A DNA stretch of 64,000 bases. Origin: Arabidopsis thaliana. Lineage: Eukaryota > Streptophyta > Magnoliopsida > Brassicales > Brassicaceae. The notes under the pieces are model-generated. The model saw only the letters and a program-made list of their open reading frames with translations. It did not search any database and had not been told where the DNA came from. Both the position numbers and the translations under genes were made by a program. This document shows, one piece after another, positions 10,726 to 20,633 of the stretch. The stretch covers positions 4,464,001 to 4,528,000 of the forward strand of contig NC_003070.9 of the NCBI RefSeq assembly GCF_000001735.4, in the 5' to 3' direction. Numbering within the stretch: position 1 is the first letter of the stretch; the number at the start of each line of letters is the position of its first letter.

Positions 10726-13700
10726 ATGACATCAAAAGAGCCAAAACACATGTTTTTCATTTTCCCATTCTTCTGTTTCTTCTTCTCCTTCATTGCACAA
10801 AACACCGTCCCAAACATGTCTTATCCTCTCTCCACAAGCTCCCGTTGGATCGTCGACGAGAACGGTCTACGGGTAAAGCTCGTGTGTGCGAACTGGCCAT
10901 CACACCTCCAGCCCGTTGTAGCGGAAGGGCTGAGCAAACAACCAGTGGACGCAGTGGCCAAGAAGATAGTGGAAATGGGTTTCAATTGTGTTAGGTTAAC
11001 TTGGCCGTTGGATTTGATGACTAATGAGACATTGGCTAATAATGTCACAGTAAGACAATCTTTTCAAAGCCTTGGTCTTAATGATGACATTGTTGGCTTC
11101 CAAACTAACAACCCCTCCATTATTGATCTCCCCCTCATTGAAGCTTACAAGGTACTCTTACAATATCTCCCATCTCTTTTTAATTCTAAATATTAATGCG
11201 TTTCATTTTATGATTCTTTTTTTCTATGATTATTCTGAGAATGTGAGGTAATTTATCTTGTGCCAGTTACATTGCCATTTGAATTTGATCAACAAGAAAT
11301 TTAGCGTGTTGGATTGAATTCTGTCATGCAAATACTGTAAGATATATCGTACGTATATATGCATAGATATACACGTGCACGTCAGTACATCTTTTTCATG
11401 TGTCATGTGTAGACCAATTTTTCTAATAGAAATTTAATAATTTTTCCTTCAAAGTTTAAAATTAACAAGGCATATAGGGAGGTAGATTGACTTATGTTTT
11501 AATGTTTTAGGGAAAGATATCGTTAAACATTAAAAATGTAACTGTTCAACCAATTTTTAAAGTCCAAATATATTAGTAATTAACTTCTATTCATTAAAAA
11601 CAAAAATTTGATAGAAGAATGATGTTCCAAGTTTCAATGTTGCTTATCAAACTACTACACGTATTGACATTTTAGAAGAACCAATCTGACTAAAGAACAC
11701 GTCGTCAACTCGTGAAGGGAAAATGACATATATATACAAAGTCCATAATCAATTTTTAGTTGGGGTTTGGTTGGGAATTGTTATAAAAGTAGTCTTAGAT
11801 TAAACAAAAGAGAGAAACATATATTCCGGTACGGTTTATATCCTGATATATGTCATTAGTCAATTTCTTAATTAAAAATTGTTTGGTAATGAGTAATTGT
11901 GAAGTTAATGTAAGTCCAGAATACATAACGCTCGTGACGTTTGTTTGGCCTTTTTCCTTTTCTGCTCAATAACCTAAGTATATTCTCAAGGACTTGTTCT
12001 CTTCTTAATGGGGTATATATAATGCACGCATCTATATGGATATTTATTGCATACATGATTCTTTTGAAAATGAACTTAACGTTATGAATCATATATGTAT
12101 CCAAAAGTTGGTAACTTATTTCGTGAAGGATTTTAGTATTTGTTCCTGATTTTCAAAAACTACTAAATCATGTTTAGTAAACAATTTCATAGTTAATTAA
12201 GTTACATAAATCATAATGAAAAGTAGATGAAACGTGTCGGGTGTCGCACGGAAACTTATCTAAACATAAGGAAGAAGAATATAAGATCGCATGGCATGAA
12301 AATGTTAAATCCATGTGAGAAAACTAAAATCAGCAATCTCAACCGAAACCGCAATCTTATAATAGACAGAAAGTGATAAGAAATGTGAATGATGATATAT
12401 AATCTTCTTTTTCATTTTCTGCAGACGGTAGTTACTACATTAGGAAACAACGATGTGATGGTGATATTAGACAACCACCTAACTAAACCAGGGTGGTGCT
12501 GCGCCAACGACGATGGTAACGGTTTCTTCGGTGACCAGTTCTTCGATCCTACCGTATGGGTTGCCGCTTTAAAGAAAATGGCTGCGACCTTCAACGGTGT
12601 CTCTAATGTTGTTGGCATGAGTCTAAGGAATGAACTTAGAGGGCCTAAACAAAACGTTAACGATTGGTTCAAGTACGGTAACGTTATTATTTAGTCTATA
12701 ATGCGCATATATACATGCATATATTTTAGTCATAGAGTTTAATGTACGTAGGTATATGCAACAAGGAGCGGAAGCAGTTCATTCAGCAAACAACAAGGTA
12801 CTTGTAATCCTCTCCGGTCTCAGCTTCGACGCTGATCTCTCCTTTGTTAGGTCTCGACCCGTAAAGCTATCCTTCACCGGAAAACTCGTCTTCGAGCTCC
12901 ATTGGTATTCTTTCAGTGACGGAAACTCGTGGGCTGCCAATAACCCTAACGATATATGTGGTCGAGTTCTAAACCGGATTGGAAACGGTGGCGGTTATCT
13001 CCTTAACCAAGGCTTTCCGTTGTTCCTAAGCGAATTCGGTATAGATGAAAGAGGAGTAAACACCAATGATAACCGGTATTTTGGGTGTTTAACCGGTTGG
13101 GCCGCGGAAAATGACGTTGATTGGTCGCTATGGGCTCTTACTGGAAGCTATTACTTAAGACAAGGCAAAGTCGGTATGAATGAGTATTACGGTGTGTTGG
13201 ATTCGGATTGGATAAGTGTTCGGAATTCGAGTTTCTTGCAAAAGATCTCTTTTCTTCAATCTCCGCTTCAAGGTACATATCTCGCAAAATTACTAAAAGT
13301 TGCAAACAACAATTTTGTTAAAGTTTCTAAAGTTTTGAATTGATTTGGTTTACTAGGACCGGGCCCTCGAACTGATGCTTACAATCTGGTTTTTCATCCC
13401 TTAACCGGACTCTGCATAGTACGATCTCTTGATGACCCAAAAATGCTTACTCTTGGTCCATGCAATAGCTCCGAACCATGGAGCTATACTAAGAAAGCCT
13501 TAAGAATCAAAGACCAGCAATTGTGTTTACAGAGCAACGGACCAAAAAACCCGGTTACGATGACTCGGACTAGTTGTTCGACATCCGGATCAAAATGGCA
13601 GACCATCTCGGCCTCAAGGATGCACTTGGCTTCGACAACAAGTAACAAGACTTCTCTTTGCCTTGACGTGGACACAGCGAACAATGTCGTGGCTAATGCT

Positions 13701-13820
13701 TGCAAGTGTCTGAGCAAAGACAAATCGTGTGAGCCAATGAGCCAATGGTTTAAGATTATCAAAGCCACAAGGCCATTGAAGAGCTCGAGATTGTATAAAG
13801 AGATCTCGTCTATGCTGTAA
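10726..13820 (+). CDS. Secreted glycosyl hydrolase family 5 (cellulase-like) with ricin-B-like tail
   Basis: Likely cell-wall polysaccharide hydrolase; the true substrate in plants is unknown. Exons 10726-11151, 12425-12672, 12752-13272 and 13357-13820 give 552 residues. A hydrophobic signal peptide (about residues 9-25) indicates secretion. The TIM-barrel carries both GH5 glutamates: the acid/base in SLRNELRG (Glu212) and the nucleophile in LFLSEFGID (Glu319). The last 140 residues contain QLCLQSNG and LCLDVDTANN blocks with several Cys, resembling a ricin-B lectin fold. Intron 1 is unusually long for this window (1.27 kb). At intron 2 the donor AA|gtacgg is preferred over the nearby G|gtaacg, because it alone restores the family sequence WFKYMQQGAEAVH. 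I believe this is At1g13130. A broken relative lies at 17371-17640. Confidence 0.92.
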
Positions 13821-14666
13821 AGCTTTTTGACTTGCTATAACCTATTAGACATTTATTTTAGTGGAAGCGTAGAACATATATTGTTTCAAATTATTAAAAA
13901 AATAAAAATCTTAGAATATATATTATAAAATTTCTTAATGTATCATTTGTTTCAAATAAAAATTCTGTAAATTTTTATTTATCTTCAGTTATAATTGATT
14001 TTTAATTAGAGAAATTTTATTAAAATAGAAAACTTATCAAGGAGTAAAATTAACATAACTGAAGAAACGGGGTGAATCCGTAAATAGTATAACTAATGAG
14101 GAGTAAAATTAGAATTACTCCTCGAGCCGACCGTGACATTGCCTATGTCCGCCGATGAAAGCGACGACGACGAGTCAACAACGGCGCGTGAATTCGACGC
14201 GCCTTAAATTTCCGACGACGCTACGGAGCAGTTTATGGATGAAATCGCTGAGAAGATCGCTTCAATTGATTTCTACTGCTTTGCCACCGATGAGTCGTTC
14301 GCTGGTATGACTCTGATACAGTCTCGTCTTCAATTTTGGCCGGAAAAAGTTTTAAATTTCTCTTCCTTACATTGAGTTCTTATGTTTGATTCATCTTTTC
14401 TCACAATTTTCCTTGAAAGTTTTGATTTTTCTCTTCGTCAAGTTTGTAGATTTTTAGCTTGTTGAGTTTTTTTCATCTTTCAAGATTATACTATAGCCTA
14501 TATCACTGAGGTAGTAGAAGGTGAAGATGTTACATTGCAGTTTTTAGTATTAAACAAAGTCTAATTTCTCCCTAAAGTCTTAATTTTTTGCAATGCTTCT
14601 ACTAGGAACATGACTTGAGTAACTTTTCCTACTTGATTCTCTGTTATCTCTGTGGACGTTGATTCA
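13821..14666. other. Spacer between GH5 and CYP86C3
   Basis: 13860-14130 is AT-rich. About 14140-14345 is a GC-richer, coding-like island with no recognised product. From about 14371 the sequence resembles the 3' flank of CYP86C4 (17165-17290 and 17905-18010), marking the edge of the tandem duplication. Confidence 0.6.
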
Positions 14667-16271
14667 CTAGTCTTGAACGTGTATCTTCTCTTCAAGGGAC
14701 TTTGACGAGATGGTTACCTTGAGACCGTGCCTCATGTACAAGGTTGTAGTTACTCTGGGGACAACTACATGATCTTTAGCAACCTTTATTGAGTACCTAG
14801 ACAGGACTGAAGCAGCGATTGTCTTCATCTGTAGGTAAGCAAATGTTTTCCCTAAACACAGCCTTGGTCCAGCATTGAACACAACGTATTTAAATTGGTC
14901 ATCATTCACGAAATTCCCTGATTGGATCCATCTCTCTGGTTTGAATGATTCACAGTCTTTTCCCCATATGGATTCCATCCTTCCCATGGCGTAAGTCGCA
15001 AAGTAAACCCGTGAGCCTTTACGTATGAATGTCCCATCGGGAAACACATCGTCTTCGATGGCTTGTTTCATTTCCATTGGTATTGGAGGGTAAAGTCTCA
15101 TTGTTTCTGAAAGTGCTGCTTGTAGATATACCATGTCGTTTAGTTCTTTGACCGTGAAGAGACTCTCGTTTTTGCTGGTTGGAGAATCCCCTCGCTGTCT
15201 TAAGATTTCACTTATCTCACGGATGATTTTGTTTTCGACTTCTGGATGTTTCTGTATCACCCAGAAGAACCATGTAAGTGCAACTGAACTTGTGTCTCGT
15301 CCAGCTAAGATGAAACTTGTGCAGAATTGTCTAAAGAATTTGATGGTAGAAGGATCTTTTTCATCAGTCGTCTTGTGACTTTCTATCTCAATAATCCTTG
15401 AGAGGACATCGGATCTGTTGCCTAACGTTCCTTCTTCTTTGAGCTTGCAGATACGATCCACAACCATCTTGTCGACAAACTCATGGACGACATCAACAGC
15501 TTTCCTGAGACCTTTCTCATACCCGATGTCGAAGAACTTCAGGGGTTTCCATATGAAAGGAGGAATCATGAATCTAAACATAGTAGATTCCGTTGCTTCT
15601 TCAAAAGCTTGAGCGAATGGAACAAGGGGGAGATCAGAATCCAGAGTTCCTGGATCATCACCTAGACCGGCGATGCAGATGTTGTCAAATGTCAAACGCA
15701 AGAGCACATCTTGAAGGTCAAAAGCCTCTTGTGATCTTGCGAAACTCTCCATCACCTTTAACAGCTTCTTCCTTACCAAATCTTGTGTTGTCTGAAAGGA
15801 ATGCTCCACGAACCTGGTTGAATGCATTTCGGTAATGATGATCCGTCGTTGCTCCTTCCAAGACTCAGCATCAGCATTGAAGATACCATCCTCGAGCAGA
15901 TCATTGAACCGTTCTTTGAAAAACGCACCTTTTGGGAAGTTCTTGAAGTTAGTCTTGAGCATGTATTCAACGTTCGCAGGGACACAAGTCACAGCTCCAT
16001 ACGACCCACCAAGCCAGATTCCGTTATAGAGAAAGGTACCTCGACATTTTTTCAAACATCTTGTAGCCCAACCATAAACATCATTCCTGTGAAAGAAGAA
16101 CTCTGGAGTAATTCCGAACACAGGCCATATCGTTGGCCCCAGCTTTTTAGTAACCTTCTCACGCACACAACAGAAAACAAACAGTCCCAACAAGGCCAGA
16201 GAAACATCGGACAGACAAAGATGATTATAAACTCTCTCTGTTAAAGGCATGGAAGATGATATTTCAGACAT
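14667..16271 (-). CDS. CYP86C3: Cytochrome P450 CYP86C3 (fatty-acid hydroxylase type)
   Basis: Single-exon P450 of 534 residues. CYP86 enzymes are generally omega-hydroxylases of fatty acids feeding cutin, suberin or pollen-wall polymers; the exact substrate is inferred only from the clan. A hydrophobic anchor lies at about residues 23-36. I-helix AGRDTSS is at 323-329, ExxR at 389-392 (ETMR), PERW at 445-448, and the haem loop FNAGPRLCLG has its Cys at 472. The start at 16271 gives MSEISSSMPLTERVYNHL; the paralogue starts at the equivalent of the second Met. The C-terminus (EEKIHVQD) differs from CYP86C4. Sequence resembling the paralogue's terminal codons survives just downstream, at about 14604-14640. 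It forms a tandem pair with CYP86C4 in the same orientation. Confidence 0.95.
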   Translation of the reverse strand: MSEISSSMPLTERVYNHLCLSDVSLALLGLFVFCCVREKVTKKLGPTIWPVFGITPEFFFHRNDVYGWATRCLKKCRGTFLYNGIWLGGSYGAVTCVPANVEYMLKTNFKNFPKGAFFKERFNDLLEDGIFNADAESWKEQRRIIITEMHSTRFVEHSFQTTQDLVRKKLLKVMESFARSQEAFDLQDVLLRLTFDNICIAGLGDDPGTLDSDLPLVPFAQAFEEATESTMFRFMIPPFIWKPLKFFDIGYEKGLRKAVDVVHEFVDKMVVDRICKLKEEGTLGNRSDVLSRIIEIESHKTTDEKDPSTIKFFRQFCTSFILAGRDTSSVALTWFFWVIQKHPEVENKIIREISEILRQRGDSPTSKNESLFTVKELNDMVYLQAALSETMRLYPPIPMEMKQAIEDDVFPDGTFIRKGSRVYFATYAMGRMESIWGKDCESFKPERWIQSGNFVNDDQFKYVVFNAGPRLCLGKTFAYLQMKTIAASVLSRYSIKVAKDHVVVPRVTTTLYMRHGLKVTISSKSLEEKIHVQD

Positions 16272-16357
16272 GGTAAGTTTCTCTCAGTGAAATTTCTAGT
16301 GTTGTTTGTGGTCAGATGGTTTGATGTGAAAATGTAATGAGTAAATTGAAGATTCAA

Positions 16358-16370
16358 AAGAGTATTTGAA
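16358..16370 (-). promoter_or_regulatory. Core-promoter element shared with CYP86C4
   Basis: The 13-bp stretch AAGAGTATTTGAA (plus strand) recurs exactly at 19641-19653, at 87 and 57 bp before the two start codons. Read on the minus strand it contains CAAATACT, a weak TATA-like sequence. Its conservation in otherwise diverged flanks suggests core-promoter function. Confidence 0.35.
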
Positions 16371-16443
16371 TAATCAACTTCATCATGTGTTTTCTGTTTT
16401 GGCATAAGAACTCCACTTTTGTTGCAATATTCTTGCAGAAGAC

Positions 16444-16485
16444 AGCTAGCTCTGAGGAATTAGTAGCTAGCTCTGAGGAATTAGT
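16444..16485. repeat. Perfect 21-bp tandem repeat, two copies
   Basis: The unit AGCTAGCTCTGAGGAATTAGT occurs twice back to back, without mismatch, about 170 bp upstream of the CYP86C3 start. It has no equivalent in the CYP86C4 promoter, so it arose after the gene duplication. Confidence 0.85.
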
Positions 16486-17370
16486 AGTCTATTTCAATAA
16501 AAGATGAAGTTTCTTGTGGGACACGAAACGTTAATGTTCATGGCTTCATGCTAATGCAAATTGTATGTTGCAGAAAGCGTTACAAACGCAAAGAATGCTT
16601 CAAAAAATGCAAAATTTGCGTTCATCATGTCTTTGGTGACAATCACCTTGTACGATATTTATTTGTTGGGATGTTCAATGGTCAAGAGAGGATGGGCCGT
16701 AGCAAGAATGAAATTCATATAATAGGCCCAACGGTTTGGGCCCAGAATGCTAAAAAGACAAAAAATGAAAAAAGAGAACTCACTGAGTGAACTCGAGCAT
16801 CGCTGCCAATGGACTGCCATATCGGAGAAGTGAGATACGACTCTGTTTGACTGTTTCTCACGGAGGATATTTCCAGTGGCGGAGATTTCAGATACAGTAG
16901 AGCCAAAACTGGAACAATGAATGTCAAACTTCGAAACCGGAGATGAGACTTAAAGTACTTCAGTGAGAATTGTCTCCGATGGGGTCTCCGATGGAGTAAG
17001 AGATGGTTTCAGTCTTCGGGAGCTGGTCAAAAGATTTCAAGAGTTAAAATTGGAGAGACGATGAAGCTTTCGAAGAGTAAAGTTTTCTCTCTCGAATTTT
17101 CCTGGAAAAGTTTGAGTCTTTTCTTAGCTCTGTCTCCTTTTGTAACTGTATCTTCAGTCTTCAAACTTTGAGTTCTAATGTTAATTCATCTTTTCTCAAC
17201 GTTTTTTCTTGTGAGAATTATGAGCTTTCTATTGTTTTGTTATCCCTTACTTTACTATTGTGAGTTCCAGTTTTGAATATTTTCCTCGTTGGTTTGTAAG
17301 TCTTGTTAGCTTGGAATGATACATTTTGATTATCAATTGGATTCCAATCTTGGAGTTGTTCTTTAAGGAA
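16486..17370. other. Spacer between CYP86C3 and the GH5 fragment
   Basis: 16500-16640 resembles 19720-19860 upstream of CYP86C4 and so belongs to the duplicated 5' flank. 16790-17080 is GC-richer but has no sustained frame that I recognise. 17165-17290 resembles the CYP86C3 3' flank. Confidence 0.5.
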
Positions 17371-17640
17371 GTGGTGTCTTGTGTTAGGGAGAACAGATGG
17401 ATGGTGATCTTAGACAATTCCACTAGTCAATAGGGTTGGTAATGCAGTGAAAATGATAACAATGTTTCTTCTGGGAGTGATCTTTGGATCGGTTCCAATG
17501 TTTGTTCATGTGTTATATGAGTTTGGGATGAGTTTTCAAAATGATCTTAGAGAAGTCTTATACATAATAGCAATGTAATGGTATGAGATGTGAACGCCCG
17601 CAGGAATTGGTGTGGCATAAGAATCTCAAACCATTTGCAG
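17371..17640 (+). pseudogene. Degenerate GH5 glycosyl hydrolase fragment
   Basis: Reading from 17371 in one frame gives VVSCVRENRWMVILDN, followed after a few residues by a stop, then GW, a second stop, and CSENDNN. This aligns with VVTTLGNNDVMVILDN and GWCCANDDGN of exon 2 in the intact GH5 gene 5 kb away. Further on, GMSFQNDLRE (near 17526-17555) matches GMSLRNELRG, with the catalytic Glu position changed to Asp. The stretch after that still hints at the NVxxWFKYM region. At least two in-frame stops and indels make it non-functional. It lies on the plus strand, like the intact gene, inside the CYP86C duplication. The homology is read by eye. Confidence 0.75.
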
Positions 17641-17994
17641 AAGATTACACAGTGAAGGATTGCTGAACAACCTTAGAACTGATTGATGTTCTAGGCTTGT
17701 TATTTTCATCTTACAGATTGGCTTTTCTTCAGCTCTCATCACACTCACAAGCCATGGAGTATCTGTTTGTGCTGCAACTGCGTATATTGGATGAAAACAT
17801 TTCTTCAGTCTTGAAAACATATCAAAGAAGTTACCTGCTCACACATTGTACATGTATTGAGATGATTACTAATTGCTCCAAAACAGGTATATACTTTTTC
17901 ATTGAGATAGTTAAAGGTCAAAAATGTTTAATTGTGGTTTTAGTATTCAACAGTAAAATTGAGTTCCTCTAAGGTATTATAGTTTACAAATCTT
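17641..17994. other. 3' flank of CYP86C4
   Basis: Contains the remaining flank of the GH5 fragment. A short open stretch after TTACAG near 17716 (reading IGFSSALITLTSHG) is one I do not recognise. No gene is supported. Confidence 0.4.
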
Positions 17995-19584
17995 CTACAT
18001 GGAACATGACTCAAGTTTCTTCTCTTCCAGCGACCTTGGTGTGATGGTTACTTTGAGGCCGTACTTCATGTACAAGTTAGTTGTGACTCTCGGGGCTATG
18101 ACATGATCTTGGACAACCTTGATTGAGTACCTCAACAAAACTGAAGCAGCTATCATCTTCATCTGCAGGTAAGCAAATGTTTTTCCTATGCACAGCCTTG
18201 GTCCAGCATTGAATACAACGTATTTGAACTGGTCGTCACTGACAAACTTCCCTGCTTGGATCCATCTCTCTGGTCTGAAAATTTCACAATCTTTTCCCCA
18301 GATTGATTCCATCCTTCCCATGGCATAGATTGAGAAGTAAACCCGTGAACCTTTTCTTACGAATGTCCCATCTGGTAACACATCATCTTCAATGGCTTGT
18401 TTCATTTCCATTGGAATTGGAGGGAACAGTCTCAGAGTTTCTGATAGTGCTGCTTGTAGGTATACCATGTTGTTTAGTTCTTTGACTGTGAAGAGGCTCT
18501 CGTTTTTGCTGGTTGGAGAATCCCCTCGCTGTCTCAAGATTTCTCTTATCTCGCAGATGATTTTGTTTTCAACCTCTGGGTGTTTCTGTATCACCCAGCA
18601 GAACCATGAAAGTGCAACAGAACTTGTATCTCGTCCAGCTAATATAAAACTTGTGCAAAATTGTCTGAAAAATCTAATGGTGGAAGGATCAATCTCATTT
18701 TCCCTTTTATGACTCTCTATCTGAATAATCCTTGAGAGAACATCAGATCTATTGTCTAACGTTTCTTCTTCCTTGAGCTCGCAGATACGATCCACAATCA
18801 TCTTGTCGACGAACCCGTGCACGACCCCAACAGCTATCCTGAGACCTTTTTCATATCCTGTGTCGAGGAACCTCATGGGCTTCCATATAAATGGAGGGAT
18901 CATGAATCTAAACAGTGTAGACTCTGTTGCTTCTTCAAAAGCTTTAGCAAATGGAACTTGGGGAAGATCAACAGCTAGAGTTTCCGGGTCAGCACCTAGA
19001 CCCGCAAGGCAGATGATGTCAAACGTCAAGCGCAGGAACACGTCTTGGAGATCGAAAGCTTCTTGTGACTTTGCGAAACTCTCCATCACCTTCAACAGCT
19101 TCTTCCTTACCAAATGTTGTGTTGTCTGAAAGGAATGCTCTACAAACCCGGTTGAATGCATTTCGGTTATGATGATCCGTCGTTGCTCCTTCCAAGAATC
19201 ATCATCAGCATTAAAGATACCTTCCTCGAGCAGATCATTGAACCGGCTTTTAAAGAAGGTACCTTTTGGGAAGTTCTTGAAGTTAGTCTTGAGCATGTAC
19301 TCGACATTTGCAGGAACACAAGTCACAGCTCCATAAGACCCATCAAGCCAAACTCCCCGATAAAGAAAGGTACCTCGACATTTTTTCAAACTCCTTGTGA
19401 CCCATCCATAGACATCATTTATATGAAAGAAAAACTCTAAAGTAATTCCGAAAACTGGCCATAGCATTGGTCCACGCTTGTTGGTTAACTTCTCACGCAA
19501 ACAGCAGAAAACAAAGAGCCCCAACAAGGAAAGAAGTAGATCGAAGAGAGAAAGATGATTATAAAGTCGCTCTGTTAAAGACAT
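17995..19584 (-). CDS. CYP86C4: Cytochrome P450 CYP86C4 (fatty-acid hydroxylase type)
   Basis: Intronless, 529 residues, starting MSLTERLYNHLSLFDLLL and very similar along its length to the CYP86C3 gene. Motifs: N-terminal hydrophobic anchor, I-helix AGRDTSS, ExxR in SETLRLFPP, PERW, and haem loop FNAGPRLCIG. The tail ends EEKKLESCSM, longer than and different from that of CYP86C3. By family it should hydroxylate fatty acids in the endoplasmic reticulum; the substrate is not evident from sequence. The duplication included about 300 bp of 5' flank and part of the 3' flank. It is divergent from the SDA1 gene. The paralogue names follow my memory of the locus order. Confidence 0.95.
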   Translation of the reverse strand: MSLTERLYNHLSLFDLLLSLLGLFVFCCLREKLTNKRGPMLWPVFGITLEFFFHINDVYGWVTRSLKKCRGTFLYRGVWLDGSYGAVTCVPANVEYMLKTNFKNFPKGTFFKSRFNDLLEEGIFNADDDSWKEQRRIIITEMHSTGFVEHSFQTTQHLVRKKLLKVMESFAKSQEAFDLQDVFLRLTFDIICLAGLGADPETLAVDLPQVPFAKAFEEATESTLFRFMIPPFIWKPMRFLDTGYEKGLRIAVGVVHGFVDKMIVDRICELKEEETLDNRSDVLSRIIQIESHKRENEIDPSTIRFFRQFCTSFILAGRDTSSVALSWFCWVIQKHPEVENKIICEIREILRQRGDSPTSKNESLFTVKELNNMVYLQAALSETLRLFPPIPMEMKQAIEDDVLPDGTFVRKGSRVYFSIYAMGRMESIWGKDCEIFRPERWIQAGKFVSDDQFKYVVFNAGPRLCIGKTFAYLQMKMIAASVLLRYSIKVVQDHVIAPRVTTNLYMKYGLKVTITPRSLEEKKLESCSM

Positions 19585-19640
19585 TGTAGTCTCTTCTCAG
19601 TAAACTCTCTGCAGTTTTGTTTGTGGTGATGTCATTGTTT

Positions 19641-19653
19641 CAAGAGTATTTGA
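19641..19653 (-). promoter_or_regulatory. Core-promoter element shared with CYP86C3
   Basis: Exact 13-bp match to 16358-16370, 57 bp before the start codon. On the minus strand it includes CAAATACT. Conservation between the tandem copies is the only evidence. Confidence 0.35.
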
Positions 19654-20585
19654 AGAAAGATTTGCGATGCATTTCATATTTTGGTTTTGGAATTACATTT
19701 GTTGTCTTCGTGTAGAATTGGTCTATATGAAGAAGATGAGGGTTTCTTGTTGGCGACGAAACGTAATTAGGCTATTACAAATTGTGTGTTTATTGAGAAA
19801 AACCCGTGAAAGAAAAATTCCAGAAAAAATGCAAATTTGCCTGTCATGTCTTATGTGAATCTATCTGACATAAGCTGATGACAAACTGAAACTCTTAGAA
19901 TCAATTAACAAACAAAAGAAAGAGCAATCGTTGTTACTAGCAAGTAGATTACAAGGAATAAATCTGAAAAAAGATTATAGAATTTTGACTTTAGGGGGAA
20001 GAGGTCCAAAACACAGAGGACGAGATATTTTAGTTTTAGATATGTTCAGCCTAGTTAAGTATTAATCAAAGAATCCTAATCTATGATGCTTCAATGGCGA
20101 TCCCACTGATTCACACTTTCACAGTCTAAAGACTCGAGAACAATCGAAAGACTCAAGTAACAAACATCAAGATTGTAAAAAAACTATCTTGTAGTGAGTA
20201 GTGGTGACAAATTCATGATTTTTGAGGTTTGATACGTTATATAATATAACCAAAACTTGTAGCACTCTGCAAACACAATTATTATTGATTTACATAACCT
20301 GACCCTTTGTTTCAAGAGTCTTTCACTACTGTGAGTCTCTACTTCTCTCCTACATGAAGCCTAAAAACAAAGCTGTTAATAAATTCGCTGTTGCATTGAG
20401 ACAGTAAGTATGCACCAAGTAAATAAACTCTTCAGTATTCAACAATCAACACCCATCTTTAAGAAAAACATAAATTACTTGGTCTTAATAACCGGACAGA
20501 ACCAAAGACTAATCAAATCCTGAACCGGTCTGGTTCAATAGATCTAAACCTAAAGTATAAATCAAACGTCTCAATTGTTTTTTCC
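19654..20585. other. Divergent promoter region of CYP86C4 and the SDA1 gene
   Basis: AT-rich without a supported gene. It includes sequence duplicated from 16500-16640. AACCGG-type short repeats lie near 20490-20535, close to the SDA1 leader. Confidence 0.55.
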
Positions 20586-20593
20586 TAGGGTTT
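20586..20593 (+). promoter_or_regulatory. Telo-box in the SDA1 leader
   Basis: TAGGGTTT, the complement of AAACCCTA, lies 41 bp before the start codon. Telo-boxes are a known hallmark of plant ribosomal-protein and ribosome-biogenesis genes, which fits the gene product. Confidence 0.5.
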
Positions 20594-20633
20594 CAATCTC
20601 TCTCCCAAAAACCAAAACGCAAAACCTCCGATA

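Noticed and set aside
12678..12683. GTAACG as donor of GH5 intron 2
   Set aside because: It gives a frame that does not match the downstream GH5 sequence; GTACGG at 12673 does.
15822..16244. Plus-strand frame of 140 codons across CYP86C3
   Set aside because: Antisense shadow of a clear P450 gene; a similar shadow lies across CYP86C4.
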